Part shown: piece after piece, positions 44,400 through 53,043 of the stretch | Layout: each line of letters starts with the position of its first letter | How positions within the stretch are numbered: the first letter of the stretch is position 1 | Assembly (NCBI GenBank): GCA_041687435.1 | Contig: JAWLBX010000021.1 | Coordinates: 1 to 64,000, forward strand | Length of the DNA stretch: 64,000 nt | Direction of reading: 5' to 3' | Source of the DNA: JACKII01 sp041687435 | Lineage (GTDB): Bacteria; Pseudomonadota; Alphaproteobacteria; Bin95 | Notes under the pieces: model-generated | Seen by the model: the letters and a program-made list of their open reading frames with translations, nothing else | The model's database searches: none | Told to the model about the DNA's origin: nothing | Program-made: the position numbers and the translations under genes

Positions 44400-44992
44400 G
44401 ACAGAGGCCGGATCACCGGGTGAAAGGGCGCGGCATCCGCGCGGATTTCGCCGGAAATACGCGGGTCCGGCGCAATTTCCACCTCCCGGCGGAAGGCTCG
44501 GAACCCCTGGGACAGATAGAACGGCAAGGCGCGCGGGTGGTCGAGTGTGCAGGTGTGGAGCCAAACTCTTGCGGCGCCCTCCCCAAATGCAAGCCGCTGG
44601 ATCTCTCCCATCATCCAGGCGCCCAGGCCCTGGCCGACGGCTGCCGGGATCAGACCGAAAAACGACACCTCGCAATCCGGCGCCTCGCGCCAGTCGAGTT
44701 CGGCCAGCCCAATATCCTGCCCGCCGTCGCGCAACGCATAAACCGCCACTCGCGGATTGCGGAGGATCGCCGTCACCTGCGCATCGGTCATCACCAGACG
44801 CGAGAACCATAGCCAATCCTCACCGATGGCCCGGTAAAGGTTCCGGTACCAGTTCAGATGCGGTTCGGGAATCCGTACCAGCGAAAGGCCCGGCCGCGGC
44901 GGTGGATTGGGGGCTGGGGCCGGCGGCCCGGCCACCTCCAGATGGGTGACGATCGCCGCGATTGAGCCCACCGGCACTGCTAACAGTGTCAT
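44396..44992 (-). CDS. GNAT-family N-acetyltransferase
   Basis: 198-aa acetyltransferase. The acetyl-CoA loop region reads A-A-V-G-Q-G-L-G-A-W-M-M (motif Q/R-x-x-G-x-G/A), preceded by E-V-S-F-F-G-L-I-P, and followed by L-D-H-P-R-A-L-P-F-Y-L-S-Q-G-F, the usual V/T-x-x-x-N/H-x-x-A-x-x-x-Y-x-x-x-G-F end. Substrate unknown. ATG 44992 lies 1 nt after the TAG of the solute-binding protein gene, and its own stop overlaps the SAM hydroxide adenosyltransferase start. Confidence 0.88.
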   Translation of the reverse strand: MTLLAVPVGSIAAIVTHLEVAGPPAPAPNPPPRPGLSLVRIPEPHLNWYRNLYRAIGEDWLWFSRLVMTDAQVTAILRNPRVAVYALRDGGQDIGLAELDWREAPDCEVSFFGLIPAAVGQGLGAWMMGEIQRLAFGEGAARVWLHTCTLDHPRALPFYLSQGFRAFRREVEIAPDPRISGEIRADAAPFHPVIRPLS

Positions 44993-44993
44993 G

Positions 44994-46655
44994 CTAGCGC
45001 CCCTCCGCCCGCCACTCCTCGACCCAGAGGGTGGTGGGGGCAAGGTGGCCGGTCGGCCGCACGCCCTTCAGCCATTCCGGAATGACATAGGGATCGGCAC
45101 GGAAATAAAGCGGCAAGGCTGGCAGGTCGCGGGTATAGATTTGTTGCAGTTCCGCCCATTTCATCCGCCGCGACTCGCGATCCAGGTCGACCTCGATGGC
45201 ATCGATCAGGGCATCGGCTGCCGGGTTGTTGAAGCCGGTGTAATTCTGGCCAGCCCAGTTGTTGGCCTCCGTCGGGATCATGTTGGAATGGAGCGTCGAG
45301 CGGGGCAGGCTTTCCGGCGCGCTGATCCAGGCGAACATGGCGAGCCCATCGAACCGCCGCTCGCGCACGGTCTGGCCGAAGAAAACGCGGGCAGGCTCGT
45401 TGCGGATACGCACCTCGACGCCAATTTGCTTCCAATAATGCTGCAAGACCTGCTGCACCTGCTCGCGCACGCGGGCGCCCGCGGTGGTCATCAGCGACAG
45501 GCTGAGCTTTTCGCCCTCGCTGCTGACCCGCACGCCGCCGGGGCCGGGCCGCCAGCCTGCCTCCTCCAGCAAGGCCTTGGCCCGGCCGGGGTCGTAAGGG
45601 TAGGTGGCGACGTCTTCGCTGTGCACCCAATCCAGCGGGCTGACATTGCTATCCGCCACCGGCTGCCGGCCCTGAAACAGCTTCTGGCTGATCGCCTGCC
45701 GGTCCACGCCGTAGAGCAGCGCCTGCCGCACCCTGCTGTCCGCCAGGATCGGGTTGGCAAGGTTCACGTCGATATGCTCGTAGATCAAGCCGGCCTTGTA
45801 GACGAAATCGAACGCGCCGCCGCGCCGCTCCTGCAGCGACAGCGCCTGATCCAGCGTCAGCCCGAGCGAGCCGGCGATATAGTCGAGTGAGCCGGACAGC
45901 AGGTTTGCCTCCAGCGCCGCCGTGTTCGGGATGACGCGCACGACGATCCGGTCGAAATATGGCTGCGGCCCCGGCCAGTGTGGGTTGCGCTCTAGCGCGG
46001 TGAAGGCGCCGGCGGAAACCTCGACGATACGGTAGGGGCCGAAATAGATGCCGGGGTTGGTGGTGTCGCGGTCATAGAGCGTGCGCTGCTTGTAGGCGCG
46101 CGGGTTGGCCTCGAACGTGGCGCGCTCCAGATGCGCCGGCAGCGGCTCCACGCCGAACGCGTTGTAGGTGTAGGTGATGCGGTCAGTGTGCAGCACAACC
46201 GTCCGCGCATCCGGCGTTTCCACCTTCCAGATGCGCTGGAACACGTCCGCCCCTGTGACGCCGCTTTCCGGATGCTTGCCCACCTCCCAGGTGAAGCGGA
46301 TGTCGTCGGAGGTGACCGGTGTGCCGTCGCCCCAGGTCAGCCCCTCGCGAATGCGGTAGGTAACGGCAACGCCTTCCTTGCCGTCCGGCGTTTGCTCCCG
46401 CACCGCGCCGCCGTTTTGCAGCGTCGGCAGCTCCTCGCAGACCATGCAGGCAAGCTGCCAGTCATGATCGTAGCTTGTGACGGGCCGCAGCACCATGCCG
46501 AGCACATAGCTCTTGGCCAGCATGGAATCGATGACCGGATGAAAGGTGGAGGGGAACTGCGTCACGCCGATCATCAGCGTCCGCTTCTCCTCCGCCCGCG
46601 CGCCCGCCATCGTCATGGAGAACAGCAGGAGCAGTGCCAGCCCGAGCCGCAGCAT
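44994..46655 (-). CDS. ABC-transporter solute-binding protein, family 5
   Basis: 553-aa periplasmic protein. Signal peptide about 1-22 (L-L-L-L-F-S-M-T-M-A-G-A-R-A). The family 5 domain includes T-Y-R-I-R-E-G-L-T-W-G-D-G-T-P-V-T-S-D-D-I-R-F-T-W and a final P-L-Y-F-R-A-D-P-Y-V-I-P. Ligand unknown, perhaps oligopeptides. Unusually it lies inside a pyrE-led operon with no permease or ATPase gene beside it. ATG 46655 sits 5 nt after the pyrE stop; a start further upstream would overlap pyrE. Confidence 0.9.
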   Translation of the reverse strand: MLRLGLALLLLFSMTMAGARAEEKRTLMIGVTQFPSTFHPVIDSMLAKSYVLGMVLRPVTSYDHDWQLACMVCEELPTLQNGGAVREQTPDGKEGVAVTYRIREGLTWGDGTPVTSDDIRFTWEVGKHPESGVTGADVFQRIWKVETPDARTVVLHTDRITYTYNAFGVEPLPAHLERATFEANPRAYKQRTLYDRDTTNPGIYFGPYRIVEVSAGAFTALERNPHWPGPQPYFDRIVVRVIPNTAALEANLLSGSLDYIAGSLGLTLDQALSLQERRGGAFDFVYKAGLIYEHIDVNLANPILADSRVRQALLYGVDRQAISQKLFQGRQPVADSNVSPLDWVHSEDVATYPYDPGRAKALLEEAGWRPGPGGVRVSSEGEKLSLSLMTTAGARVREQVQQVLQHYWKQIGVEVRIRNEPARVFFGQTVRERRFDGLAMFAWISAPESLPRSTLHSNMIPTEANNWAGQNYTGFNNPAADALIDAIEVDLDRESRRMKWAELQQIYTRDLPALPLYFRADPYVIPEWLKGVRPTGHLAPTTLWVEEWRAEGR

Positions 46656-46660
46656 GGTGT

Positions 46661-47371
46661 TTAACCCTTCGGCTGCCAGCCTTCGGGTGCGTTCAGGAAC
46701 TCCCGCACCACGGCGGCCTTCTCCGGCGGGAAATAGCCGCGTGCCTCCGCCTCCTCGATCACATCCCACCAGGTGGCGAGGCCATGCAGCTTCACGCCCT
46801 TTTCCCCCAGGGTAGAGGTGCTCTCGGGGAAAATGCCGTAGTGAAACAGCACCATGCAGTCGGTGATGACGCCGCCCGCGTTGCGGATCGCATCGATGAA
46901 GTTGACCTTGCTGCCGCCATCCGTTGCCAAATCTTCCACCAGCAGCACGCGCGCGCCCTCCGGCATCACTCCCTCGATTTGGGCCATGCGGCCGAAACCC
47001 TTTGGCTGCTTGCGCACATAGACCATGGGCAGGCCCATGCGCTCGGCAATCCAGGCCGCGAATGCGATGCCTGCCGTCTCGCCGCCCGCCACCACATCGA
47101 TACTTTCATGCCCGATATCGCGCTCGATGGTTTGCACGGCCAGATCCATCAACTTGCGGCGCGCGCGCGGAAAGCTGATCAACTGGCGGCAGTCGATATA
47201 GACCGGGCTGCGGCGGCCGCTGGTGAACGTGAATGGCTCGTCGTCATAGCAATAGGCCGATTTTGTCTCCAGCAGGATGTGCGCCATGGCGCGGGCGGCG
47301 ACGGCACGCTCGATTTCGTGCGCCTGGGCAACGGATACGGGAGAGACCGGGACGGGTGCGGCGTTGGACAT
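46661..47371 (-). CDS. pyrE: Orotate phosphoribosyltransferase
   Basis: 236-aa pyrimidine-synthesis enzyme that converts orotate and PRPP to OMP. The PRPP loop V-L-L-V-E-D-L-A-T-D-G-G-S-K and the M-V-Y-V-R-K-Q-P-K-G-F-G catalytic loop are clear, as is F-T-S-G-R-R-S-P-V-Y-I-D-C-R near residue 50. The C-terminus is longer than in E. coli PyrE. ATG 47371 (MSNAAPVP) is the first start after the divergent gap with the TauE gene. It heads a four-gene operon. Confidence 0.94.
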   Translation of the reverse strand: MSNAAPVPVSPVSVAQAHEIERAVAARAMAHILLETKSAYCYDDEPFTFTSGRRSPVYIDCRQLISFPRARRKLMDLAVQTIERDIGHESIDVVAGGETAGIAFAAWIAERMGLPMVYVRKQPKGFGRMAQIEGVMPEGARVLLVEDLATDGGSKVNFIDAIRNAGGVITDCMVLFHYGIFPESTSTLGEKGVKLHGLATWWDVIEEAEARGYFPPEKAAVVREFLNAPEGWQPKG

Positions 47372-47455
47372 GGCGGCAGGACGCTTCTGTATTTGCGGTG
47401 AGGCTCGTATGCTGACACTCCTCTTACCATTGGACAGGGCGCCCGCCCACCTTTC

Positions 47456-48238
47456 ATGCTGACACAACTGACCCAGATTTTCGGCGACCTGTCGCCGGCT
47501 GCCCTGCTGTATGTGGTGTTGGGCGCCTATCTCTCCGCCGCGTTTCACAGCGTCGCTGTCTTTGGCGGCGGCCTGATCCTCTCCATCCTGCTGGCGCCGG
47601 TGATCGGCATCAAGGCGGTGGTGCCGGTGATCGCCGTCTCGCTGCTGGTCAGTCACACCAGCCGCGTCTGGGCATTTCGCAAGGGTTTCACGTGGAACGT
47701 CTACCGTGACCTGATGCTGACGGCGTTTCCCGGCATCATCGTCGGCGCCGTGGTCTATTCCTACCTGCCGACAGAGGCCATTGCCCTGCTGATGGGCGCG
47801 TTCCTGATCGCAACCATTCCGCTGCGGCGGCTGCTGCACAAGCGCAATGTGAGCGTCGGCAAGCGGACGATCATGGGCATCGGGGTGCCGTTCGGCGTCC
47901 TCAGCGGCTCCACGGTCGGGGCCGGGCTGATCCTGGCGCCGTTCATGCTGGCAGTCGGCCTGGCCGGCGAGGCGTTGTTGGGGACAATGGCGGCGGTGGC
48001 GCTGACGGTGAACGTCACCAAGTCGGTCGTGTTCGGGGGCTTTTCCGTGCTGGACCCCGGCCTGGCGCTGGCAGGATTTCTGATCGGGCTCTGCACCATA
48101 CCGGGCAACCTGACCGGCCGCTGGATTGTGCGGCGCACTGGCATCCGCGTGCACATCCTGGTGGTGGAGGCCGTGATCGTCACCGGCGGCTGTTATTTCA
48201 TCTATGCGGCCGGCGATGGCTGGGGCTGGTGGGGCTGA
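47456..48238 (+). CDS. Sulfite exporter TauE/SafE-family membrane protein
   Basis: 260-aa membrane protein with about eight hydrophobic helices. The TauE pattern is seen in S-A-A-F-H-S-V-A-V-F-G-G-G-L-I-L and again in G-V-P-F-G-V-L-S-G-S-T-V-G-A-G-L-I-L. Members export sulfite, sulfoacetate or other organic anions; none is assigned here. It diverges from pyrE with an 84-bp gap. Confidence 0.87.
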   Translation: MLTQLTQIFGDLSPAALLYVVLGAYLSAAFHSVAVFGGGLILSILLAPVIGIKAVVPVIAVSLLVSHTSRVWAFRKGFTWNVYRDLMLTAFPGIIVGAVVYSYLPTEAIALLMGAFLIATIPLRRLLHKRNVSVGKRTIMGIGVPFGVLSGSTVGAGLILAPFMLAVGLAGEALLGTMAAVALTVNVTKSVVFGGFSVLDPGLALAGFLIGLCTIPGNLTGRWIVRRTGIRVHILVVEAVIVTGGCYFIYAAGDGWGWWG

Positions 48239-48293
48239 GGCGGGGCGCTATAGTTCCGGCCAAACACACCGAGACCCAAGAGGAATCTGTCCC

Positions 48294-49136
48294 ATGGCCA
48301 CCACCCAAAAACGCGTCGCGCTCATCACCGGCTGCGGCAAGGAAAACGGCATTGGCGCCGCCACGGCGCTGCGGCTCGCGCGCGACGGTTTCATCGTCGC
48401 GGTCTCCGACGTTGCCGCCGCCGGCGTCGAGAACGACAAGGCGGTGGGCCGCCAGCCGTCTGCCTGGCAGGGCCTCGACACGCTTGCCGCCCGGATCGAG
48501 GAAACCGGCGGCGAGGCCTTCACTCTGACCGGCGATGTTTCGCAGGGGGATGGTGCGGCCTCTCTGGTCGACCGGGTGGTGCAGAAATACGGCCGGCTCG
48601 ACGTGCTGGTAAACAACGCCGGTGCGCCGCACGGCCAGGACCGCGGCCAGATCGAGGACATTCCGGTGGATGCCTGGGAAAAGACCATGGGCATCAACGC
48701 CCGCGGCGTGTTCCTGATGATCCGCGCGGCGGTCCCGTACATGAAGAAGGCGGGCTATGGCCGCATCGTCTCCATATCATCCGTCGCCGGGCTGGTGGCA
48801 CTGCCGGAGCGGGCGGCCTATTGCGCCTCCAAGGCGGCGGTGATCGGCCTGACCCGCTCGGTCGCCTACGATCTGGCGCCGCATGGCATAACGGTCAACT
48901 GCGTCTGCCCCGGCTCGATCCGCACCGACCGGGCCATTTCCTCGACCCTGCGCGCGGGCTGGACAGATGTGGATGCGGGCCTGGCGGAGCGGGCCAAATT
49001 CATCCCGATGCAACGGCACGGCCGGCCGGAGGAGATCGCAGCATTGATCGCCCACCTCGCCAGCGAGGATGCCGGCTTCACCACCGGCCAGGCGATCCCG
49101 GTCGATGGCGGCGGCCTGCCGCCGAGTGCGTTTTAG
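48294..49136 (+). CDS. SDR-family oxidoreductase
   Basis: 280-aa short-chain dehydrogenase. The cofactor loop L-I-T-G-C-G-K-E-N-G-I-G-A is extended, as in some FabG-like subgroups. N-N-A-G-A-P and catalytic S-I-S-S-V-A with Y-C-A-S-K are intact. A 15-residue insert follows strand 2 (D-K-A-V-G-R-Q-P-S-A-W-Q-G). AGAGGAA precedes ATG 48294. Tail-to-tail 4-bp overlap with the threonine synthase-like gene. Substrate unknown. Confidence 0.88.
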   Translation: MATTQKRVALITGCGKENGIGAATALRLARDGFIVAVSDVAAAGVENDKAVGRQPSAWQGLDTLAARIEETGGEAFTLTGDVSQGDGAASLVDRVVQKYGRLDVLVNNAGAPHGQDRGQIEDIPVDAWEKTMGINARGVFLMIRAAVPYMKKAGYGRIVSISSVAGLVALPERAAYCASKAAVIGLTRSVAYDLAPHGITVNCVCPGSIRTDRAISSTLRAGWTDVDAGLAERAKFIPMQRHGRPEEIAALIAHLASEDAGFTTGQAIPVDGGGLPPSAF

Positions 49137-50383
49137 GCCGCCGCGATCGCGGCCCAATCGATCGGCTGGTTGCGGTCGATCCTCGCGGTGACGGGCGGCA
49201 TTTCGTACTTCAGGCCGGTGGCGCAGTTGAACAGCACGCAGCTTTCGTCGGCCCGGATGCGTCCGTCGGCGCGGGCGGCCTTGTAGGCGGCATAGGTCGC
49301 GGCCCCTTCCGGGCAGAGCAGCAGGCCCTCGTTCCGCGCGACCTCCTCCTGGGCGGACTGGATCGCGTCGTCATCCACGGCGATGGCGAAGCCGTCGCTC
49401 TGCCGCACCGCGTCCAAGATCAGGAAATCGCCTATGGCCTGGGGCACGCGCACGCCATAGGCGATAGTGTGAGCGTTTTCCCAACGGGTGGCGTGGCGCT
49501 CGCCTGCTTCCCACGCGCGCACCATGGGCGCACAGCCCGCCGCCTGCACCGCCACCATGCGCGGGCGTTTCGAGCCGATCAGGCCGATGGCCTCCAACTC
49601 GTCGAATGCCTTCCACATGCCGATCAGGCCGGTGCCGCCGCCGGTCGGGTAGAGGATCACGTCTGGCAGCTCCCAGCCCAGCTGTTCGGCCAGTTCCAGG
49701 CCCATGGTCTTCTTGCCTTCGATCCGGTACGGCTCCTTCAGGGTCGAGGTGTCGAACCAGCCCATTTTCTCCTTGCCCTCGCCGACGATCTTGCCGCAAT
49801 CGTCGATATAGCCGTTCACTTTCCAGACTTTGGCGCCCTGCAAGGCAATCTCACGCACGTTGATGTCGGGCGTATCCTCTGGGCAGAAGACATAGGCCTC
49901 GATCCCACCGCGGCGGCAATAGGCGGCCAGTGCCGCGCCGGCATTGCCGTTGGTCGGCATGGCCATGCGCTTCACGCCCAGTTCCTTCGCCATGGAAACC
50001 GCCATCACCAGCCCCCGCGCCTTGAACGAGCCGGTTGGCAGCCGGCCTTCGTCCTTGACCAGCAAGGGCGCGCTGCTGCCGTTGGCTTTCTCCGCAGCCG
50101 GCAACCGGACGATAGGCGTCATGATTTCACCCAGCGCGGTGATGTTCTCGCGCTGGCGAACCGGCAGCAATTCACGGTAACGCCATAGGGTCGGCGCGCG
50201 GCTCGCCAGCACCTCCCTGGTCAGCGCCTTTTTCACGCCGTCCAGGTCATAGCGAACCAACAGCGGCTTGCCCGCCTTCGAAAGATTATGCAGCGTATCG
50301 GCCTCGTACCGGTCGCCTTCATAGCCGCATTCCAAATGCGTGACGAAAGTCAGGGCTTCGGGGATGCCGTGCGGGTCGATCAT
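49133..50383 (-). CDS. Threonine synthase-like PLP enzyme
   Basis: 416-aa fold-type II PLP protein. Y-E-A-D-T-L-H-N-L followed by P-L-L-V-R-Y-D-L-D-G-V-K-K resembles the zinc-free long threonine synthases. The PLP Lys is in L-P-T-G-S-F-K-A-R-G-L-V, the phosphate-binding loop is P-T-G-G-G-T-G-L. Threonine synthase, or related diaminopropionate/cysteate-type eliminases are possible. A TTG at 50422 is an alternative start; ATG 50383 (MIDPHGIPEAL) is preferred. Confidence 0.87.
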   Translation of the reverse strand: MIDPHGIPEALTFVTHLECGYEGDRYEADTLHNLSKAGKPLLVRYDLDGVKKALTREVLASRAPTLWRYRELLPVRQRENITALGEIMTPIVRLPAAEKANGSSAPLLVKDEGRLPTGSFKARGLVMAVSMAKELGVKRMAMPTNGNAGAALAAYCRRGGIEAYVFCPEDTPDINVREIALQGAKVWKVNGYIDDCGKIVGEGKEKMGWFDTSTLKEPYRIEGKKTMGLELAEQLGWELPDVILYPTGGGTGLIGMWKAFDELEAIGLIGSKRPRMVAVQAAGCAPMVRAWEAGERHATRWENAHTIAYGVRVPQAIGDFLILDAVRQSDGFAIAVDDDAIQSAQEEVARNEGLLLCPEGAATYAAYKAARADGRIRADESCVLFNCATGLKYEMPPVTARIDRNQPIDWAAIAAA

Positions 50384-50531
50384 GGCGCGCTCTCTGGAGT
50401 CAAACGGTGTACGATCCGCCAATATTACCGATACTCAGGAAACGTTCCAATGTTCAAATCTCCCGCGGTTGCGCACAACGGTTTTTCCCATCCAGCTTGA
50501 CTTTCATTATAAATAATATTATGGGACTTGA

Positions 50532-50559
50532 TTGAACTTAGTTAAATACTAGGTATAAA
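50532..50559 (+). promoter_or_regulatory. Sigma-70-like promoter of the AT-rich methyltransferase gene
   Basis: TTGAAC (50532-50537), 16-nt spacer and TATAAA (50554-50559), 21 bp before the ATG. A second candidate, TTGACT (50497-50502) with a 17-nt spacer to TATGGG, lies just upstream. The whole stretch is AT-rich unlike the flanks. Confidence 0.5.
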
Positions 50560-50580
50560 AGAAAGAACTCGGAGAATCTA

Positions 50581-51393
50581 ATGGATCCCACAGATCGTCA
50601 AAAGAGAGAAATCGAATATCATAAACATCATGCTAATGTAGTATTTAAAAAGAATGTTGAAAATCCGGTTGATACAGACATTCTTTCCTCAGACAATCGC
50701 AAATGGTGGAATCATTATTGGAATTTTTACACAAAACTTCTAGATCATGATTTCTCGGGTAAAAGGATTCTGGTTCCCGGCTGTGGCTTTTGCAAGGACG
50801 CTATACTTCTATCGCTTATGGGAGCGGAAGTATACGGGTTTGACATTTCGCCAGATGTGATTGAAGGGGCGAAAAAAAGAATAGAGAATTTTGGCTATAC
50901 TGGACTGCATTTATCGGTCCAACCGTCAGAAAATACCGATTATCCGGATGATTTCTTCGATTATGTAATATTTGTCGATATTTTGCATCATGTCGATATC
51001 CCCGCGACATTGAAAGAAACGGTTCGTATCTTAAAGCCTGGCGGCACGATCATTGGAAACGAATTATACTCCCACAGCTTTCTTGAAAAAAAAGTCCGCA
51101 ATTCCTGGTTTGTTCGGAACATCTTGTACAAATTGCTGCGTGATTTTGTTTATCGTGATAAAATCATTTATATTACACCAGATGAACACAAAATCGACGA
51201 GACCGAGTTTTCCTATATTTCCGACGTGTGTACGGAATTCGACCAGGAATACTTTTACATTCTATCGACGCGGCTGTTCCCCGACAGCATCGTATGGGCC
51301 ACGAAATTGGACCGCTTCCTTTGCAAGGGGCTAATGGGGGCAAGCAAGTATCTTGCAGCCCGTGTTGCTTTCGAGGGAACAATAAAAAAATAG
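50581..51393 (+). CDS. AT-rich class I SAM-dependent methyltransferase (likely acquired)
   Basis: 270-aa methyltransferase. Motif I is I-L-V-P-G-C-G-F-C-K-D-A with the SAM acidic residue in G-F-D-I-S-P, motif post-I V-I-E-G-A-K-K-R, and motif IV D-Y-V-I-F-V-D-I-L-H-H-V-D. The C-terminal part (about 180-270) is a cap of aromatic and basic residues. Target unknown; sugar, polyketide or small-molecule methylation are possible. Base use is unlike any neighbour: about one third G+C in the first 60 bases, with A/T-ending codons, against a GC-rich background. GGAG lies 6 nt before the ATG. Probable horizontal transfer of a single gene with its promoter. Confidence 0.88.
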   Translation: MDPTDRQKREIEYHKHHANVVFKKNVENPVDTDILSSDNRKWWNHYWNFYTKLLDHDFSGKRILVPGCGFCKDAILLSLMGAEVYGFDISPDVIEGAKKRIENFGYTGLHLSVQPSENTDYPDDFFDYVIFVDILHHVDIPATLKETVRILKPGGTIIGNELYSHSFLEKKVRNSWFVRNILYKLLRDFVYRDKIIYITPDEHKIDETEFSYISDVCTEFDQEYFYILSTRLFPDSIVWATKLDRFLCKGLMGASKYLAARVAFEGTIKK

Positions 51394-51454
51394 TTCTGCT
51401 CTTTGCCGGGAAATCGATTTTCACTTTCCACCCCACACAGAAACAGGATTGTAA

Positions 51455-52930
51455 ATGCGCCTCGCCATTGCCGGATTTGCGCTGGAAAGCGTGACCTTTC
51501 TGCCGGAACAGACCGACATCCCCGATTTCGAGCGCGGCGCGCTTCGCGGCCGGGCCCTGGTTGACGGAATGGCCGGTACGAATACCAGTGTTGGCGGGTT
51601 CCTGGATATCTGCCGGGCCGAGGGTGTGGAGCCTGTCGGGCTGGTGAATGCAGGGGCGGGCGCGGCGGCCAGCGCCAGCGAGGCGGCGTTCGACCAATAT
51701 GTGGGCGAGATCGTTGCAGGGCTGGCAGAGGTCAAACACGAGGTCGACGGCCTCTTGCTGCATCTGCACGGTGCGCTGGCCACCCCTTCCCGCCGCAATG
51801 CGGATGCCCAGGTGTTGCAGGCGATCCGGGCGGAGGTCGGGCCGGACTTCCCCATCGCCGTCGCCTTCGACCTGCACGGCAACATCGGCCGGGATGTGGT
51901 GGAGGCGGCAACCGTGCTGGCGGGCTACCATTACTCGCCCCACACCGATATGGCGGACACCGGCAAGCGCGCGGCGCGCATGCTGGTTGCGCATCTGCGC
52001 GGCGGGCAGGGTCTGGCCATGGGGTATGCCCGGCCGCACATCATCCTGCCCAGCATCTTCTCCGCCACCATGCTGGAGCCGCTGGCCACTCTCATGCAGC
52101 ACGCACGCGACCTGGAACTGCACACGCCGGGCGTGCGCGACATCACGATTTTCTGCGGCTTTGCCTATGCCGACGTGCCCGATTGCGGCATGAGTGTAGT
52201 CGTCGTGACCGACGGCGACGAAGGGTTGGCGCAACGCACGGCCGACCGGCTGGCCGGGCTGGCGCGCGACTGGCGCACGGTGCTGTTCCGCCGCGAACTG
52301 GTGCTGGACGTGCCCGCCGGCGTCTCGAAGGCGCTGGAAATTGCAAAAGCCGCCAGCAAACCCGTCTGCATTCTGGAACATGCGGACCGGCTGAACGACT
52401 CCACCTACACATTGCGGGAATTGCTCTCCCGCGATCTGGGCGGAGCAAAGGTGTTTGCGCCATTTATGTTCGATCCCGAGAGCGCGGCAGCCTGCGTTGC
52501 AGCGGGCGCGGGCGCCACGTTGGAGCTGCAGCTTTGCGGCAAGACCTCGCCACGGGCGGGCGGGCCGATCCCGGTCTCGGCCAGGGTGGTCTGGGCGGGC
52601 GACAAGACGATCAAGGTCACCGGGCCGCTTTATACCGGCGCTACGTTCAAGCTCGGCAACAGCGCGGTGCTGGATCTGGGCGGCGGCGTCATGGTTTCGC
52701 TGATCTCGATTCAGTGGAGCGCCATCGACCGCGACCCGTTCGACCAGTTCGGCCTGTCACCGGAAGATTTCGACATCATCCTGCTGCGCTCCAAGACCCA
52801 TTTCCGCCATGTCTACACGCCCATGTGCGAGGATATCCTGATTGTCGACACCCCGGACTGGGGCCCGGCGGATGTAACTGCCTTGCCCTATGAGTATGCC
52901 GACCGGGAAAGTTTTCCGTTCGCGCCGTGA
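51455..52930 (+). CDS. M81-family metallopeptidase (MlrC-like)
   Basis: 491-aa protein of the M81/MlrC family, named for the enzyme that degrades linearised microcystin. F-A-L-E-S-V-T-F opens it (the variant of N/H-E-x-x-T-F), D-G-L-L-L-H-L-H-G-A-L-A carries metal ligands, A-F-D-L-H-G-N-I-G the next set, and H-T-D-M-A-D-T-G-K follows. The first ligand motif has L-E-S instead of H-E-T/S, so one metal residue may differ. Substrate unknown, probably a peptide or amide. GC content returns to background here. Confidence 0.85.
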   Translation: MRLAIAGFALESVTFLPEQTDIPDFERGALRGRALVDGMAGTNTSVGGFLDICRAEGVEPVGLVNAGAGAAASASEAAFDQYVGEIVAGLAEVKHEVDGLLLHLHGALATPSRRNADAQVLQAIRAEVGPDFPIAVAFDLHGNIGRDVVEAATVLAGYHYSPHTDMADTGKRAARMLVAHLRGGQGLAMGYARPHIILPSIFSATMLEPLATLMQHARDLELHTPGVRDITIFCGFAYADVPDCGMSVVVVTDGDEGLAQRTADRLAGLARDWRTVLFRRELVLDVPAGVSKALEIAKAASKPVCILEHADRLNDSTYTLRELLSRDLGGAKVFAPFMFDPESAAACVAAGAGATLELQLCGKTSPRAGGPIPVSARVVWAGDKTIKVTGPLYTGATFKLGNSAVLDLGGGVMVSLISIQWSAIDRDPFDQFGLSPEDFDIILLRSKTHFRHVYTPMCEDILIVDTPDWGPADVTALPYEYADRESFPFAP

Positions 52931-53043
52931 CCGAGCGCCCGCTTGCAGCGTTGCGCGCGCGCAGGCATTATGCGACCAACGTCTAAAGGCCGTCGCTCGC
53001 TCGCGGCCATTCTCTCATGCCGTTTGGAGCCCGTTCCCACCCC

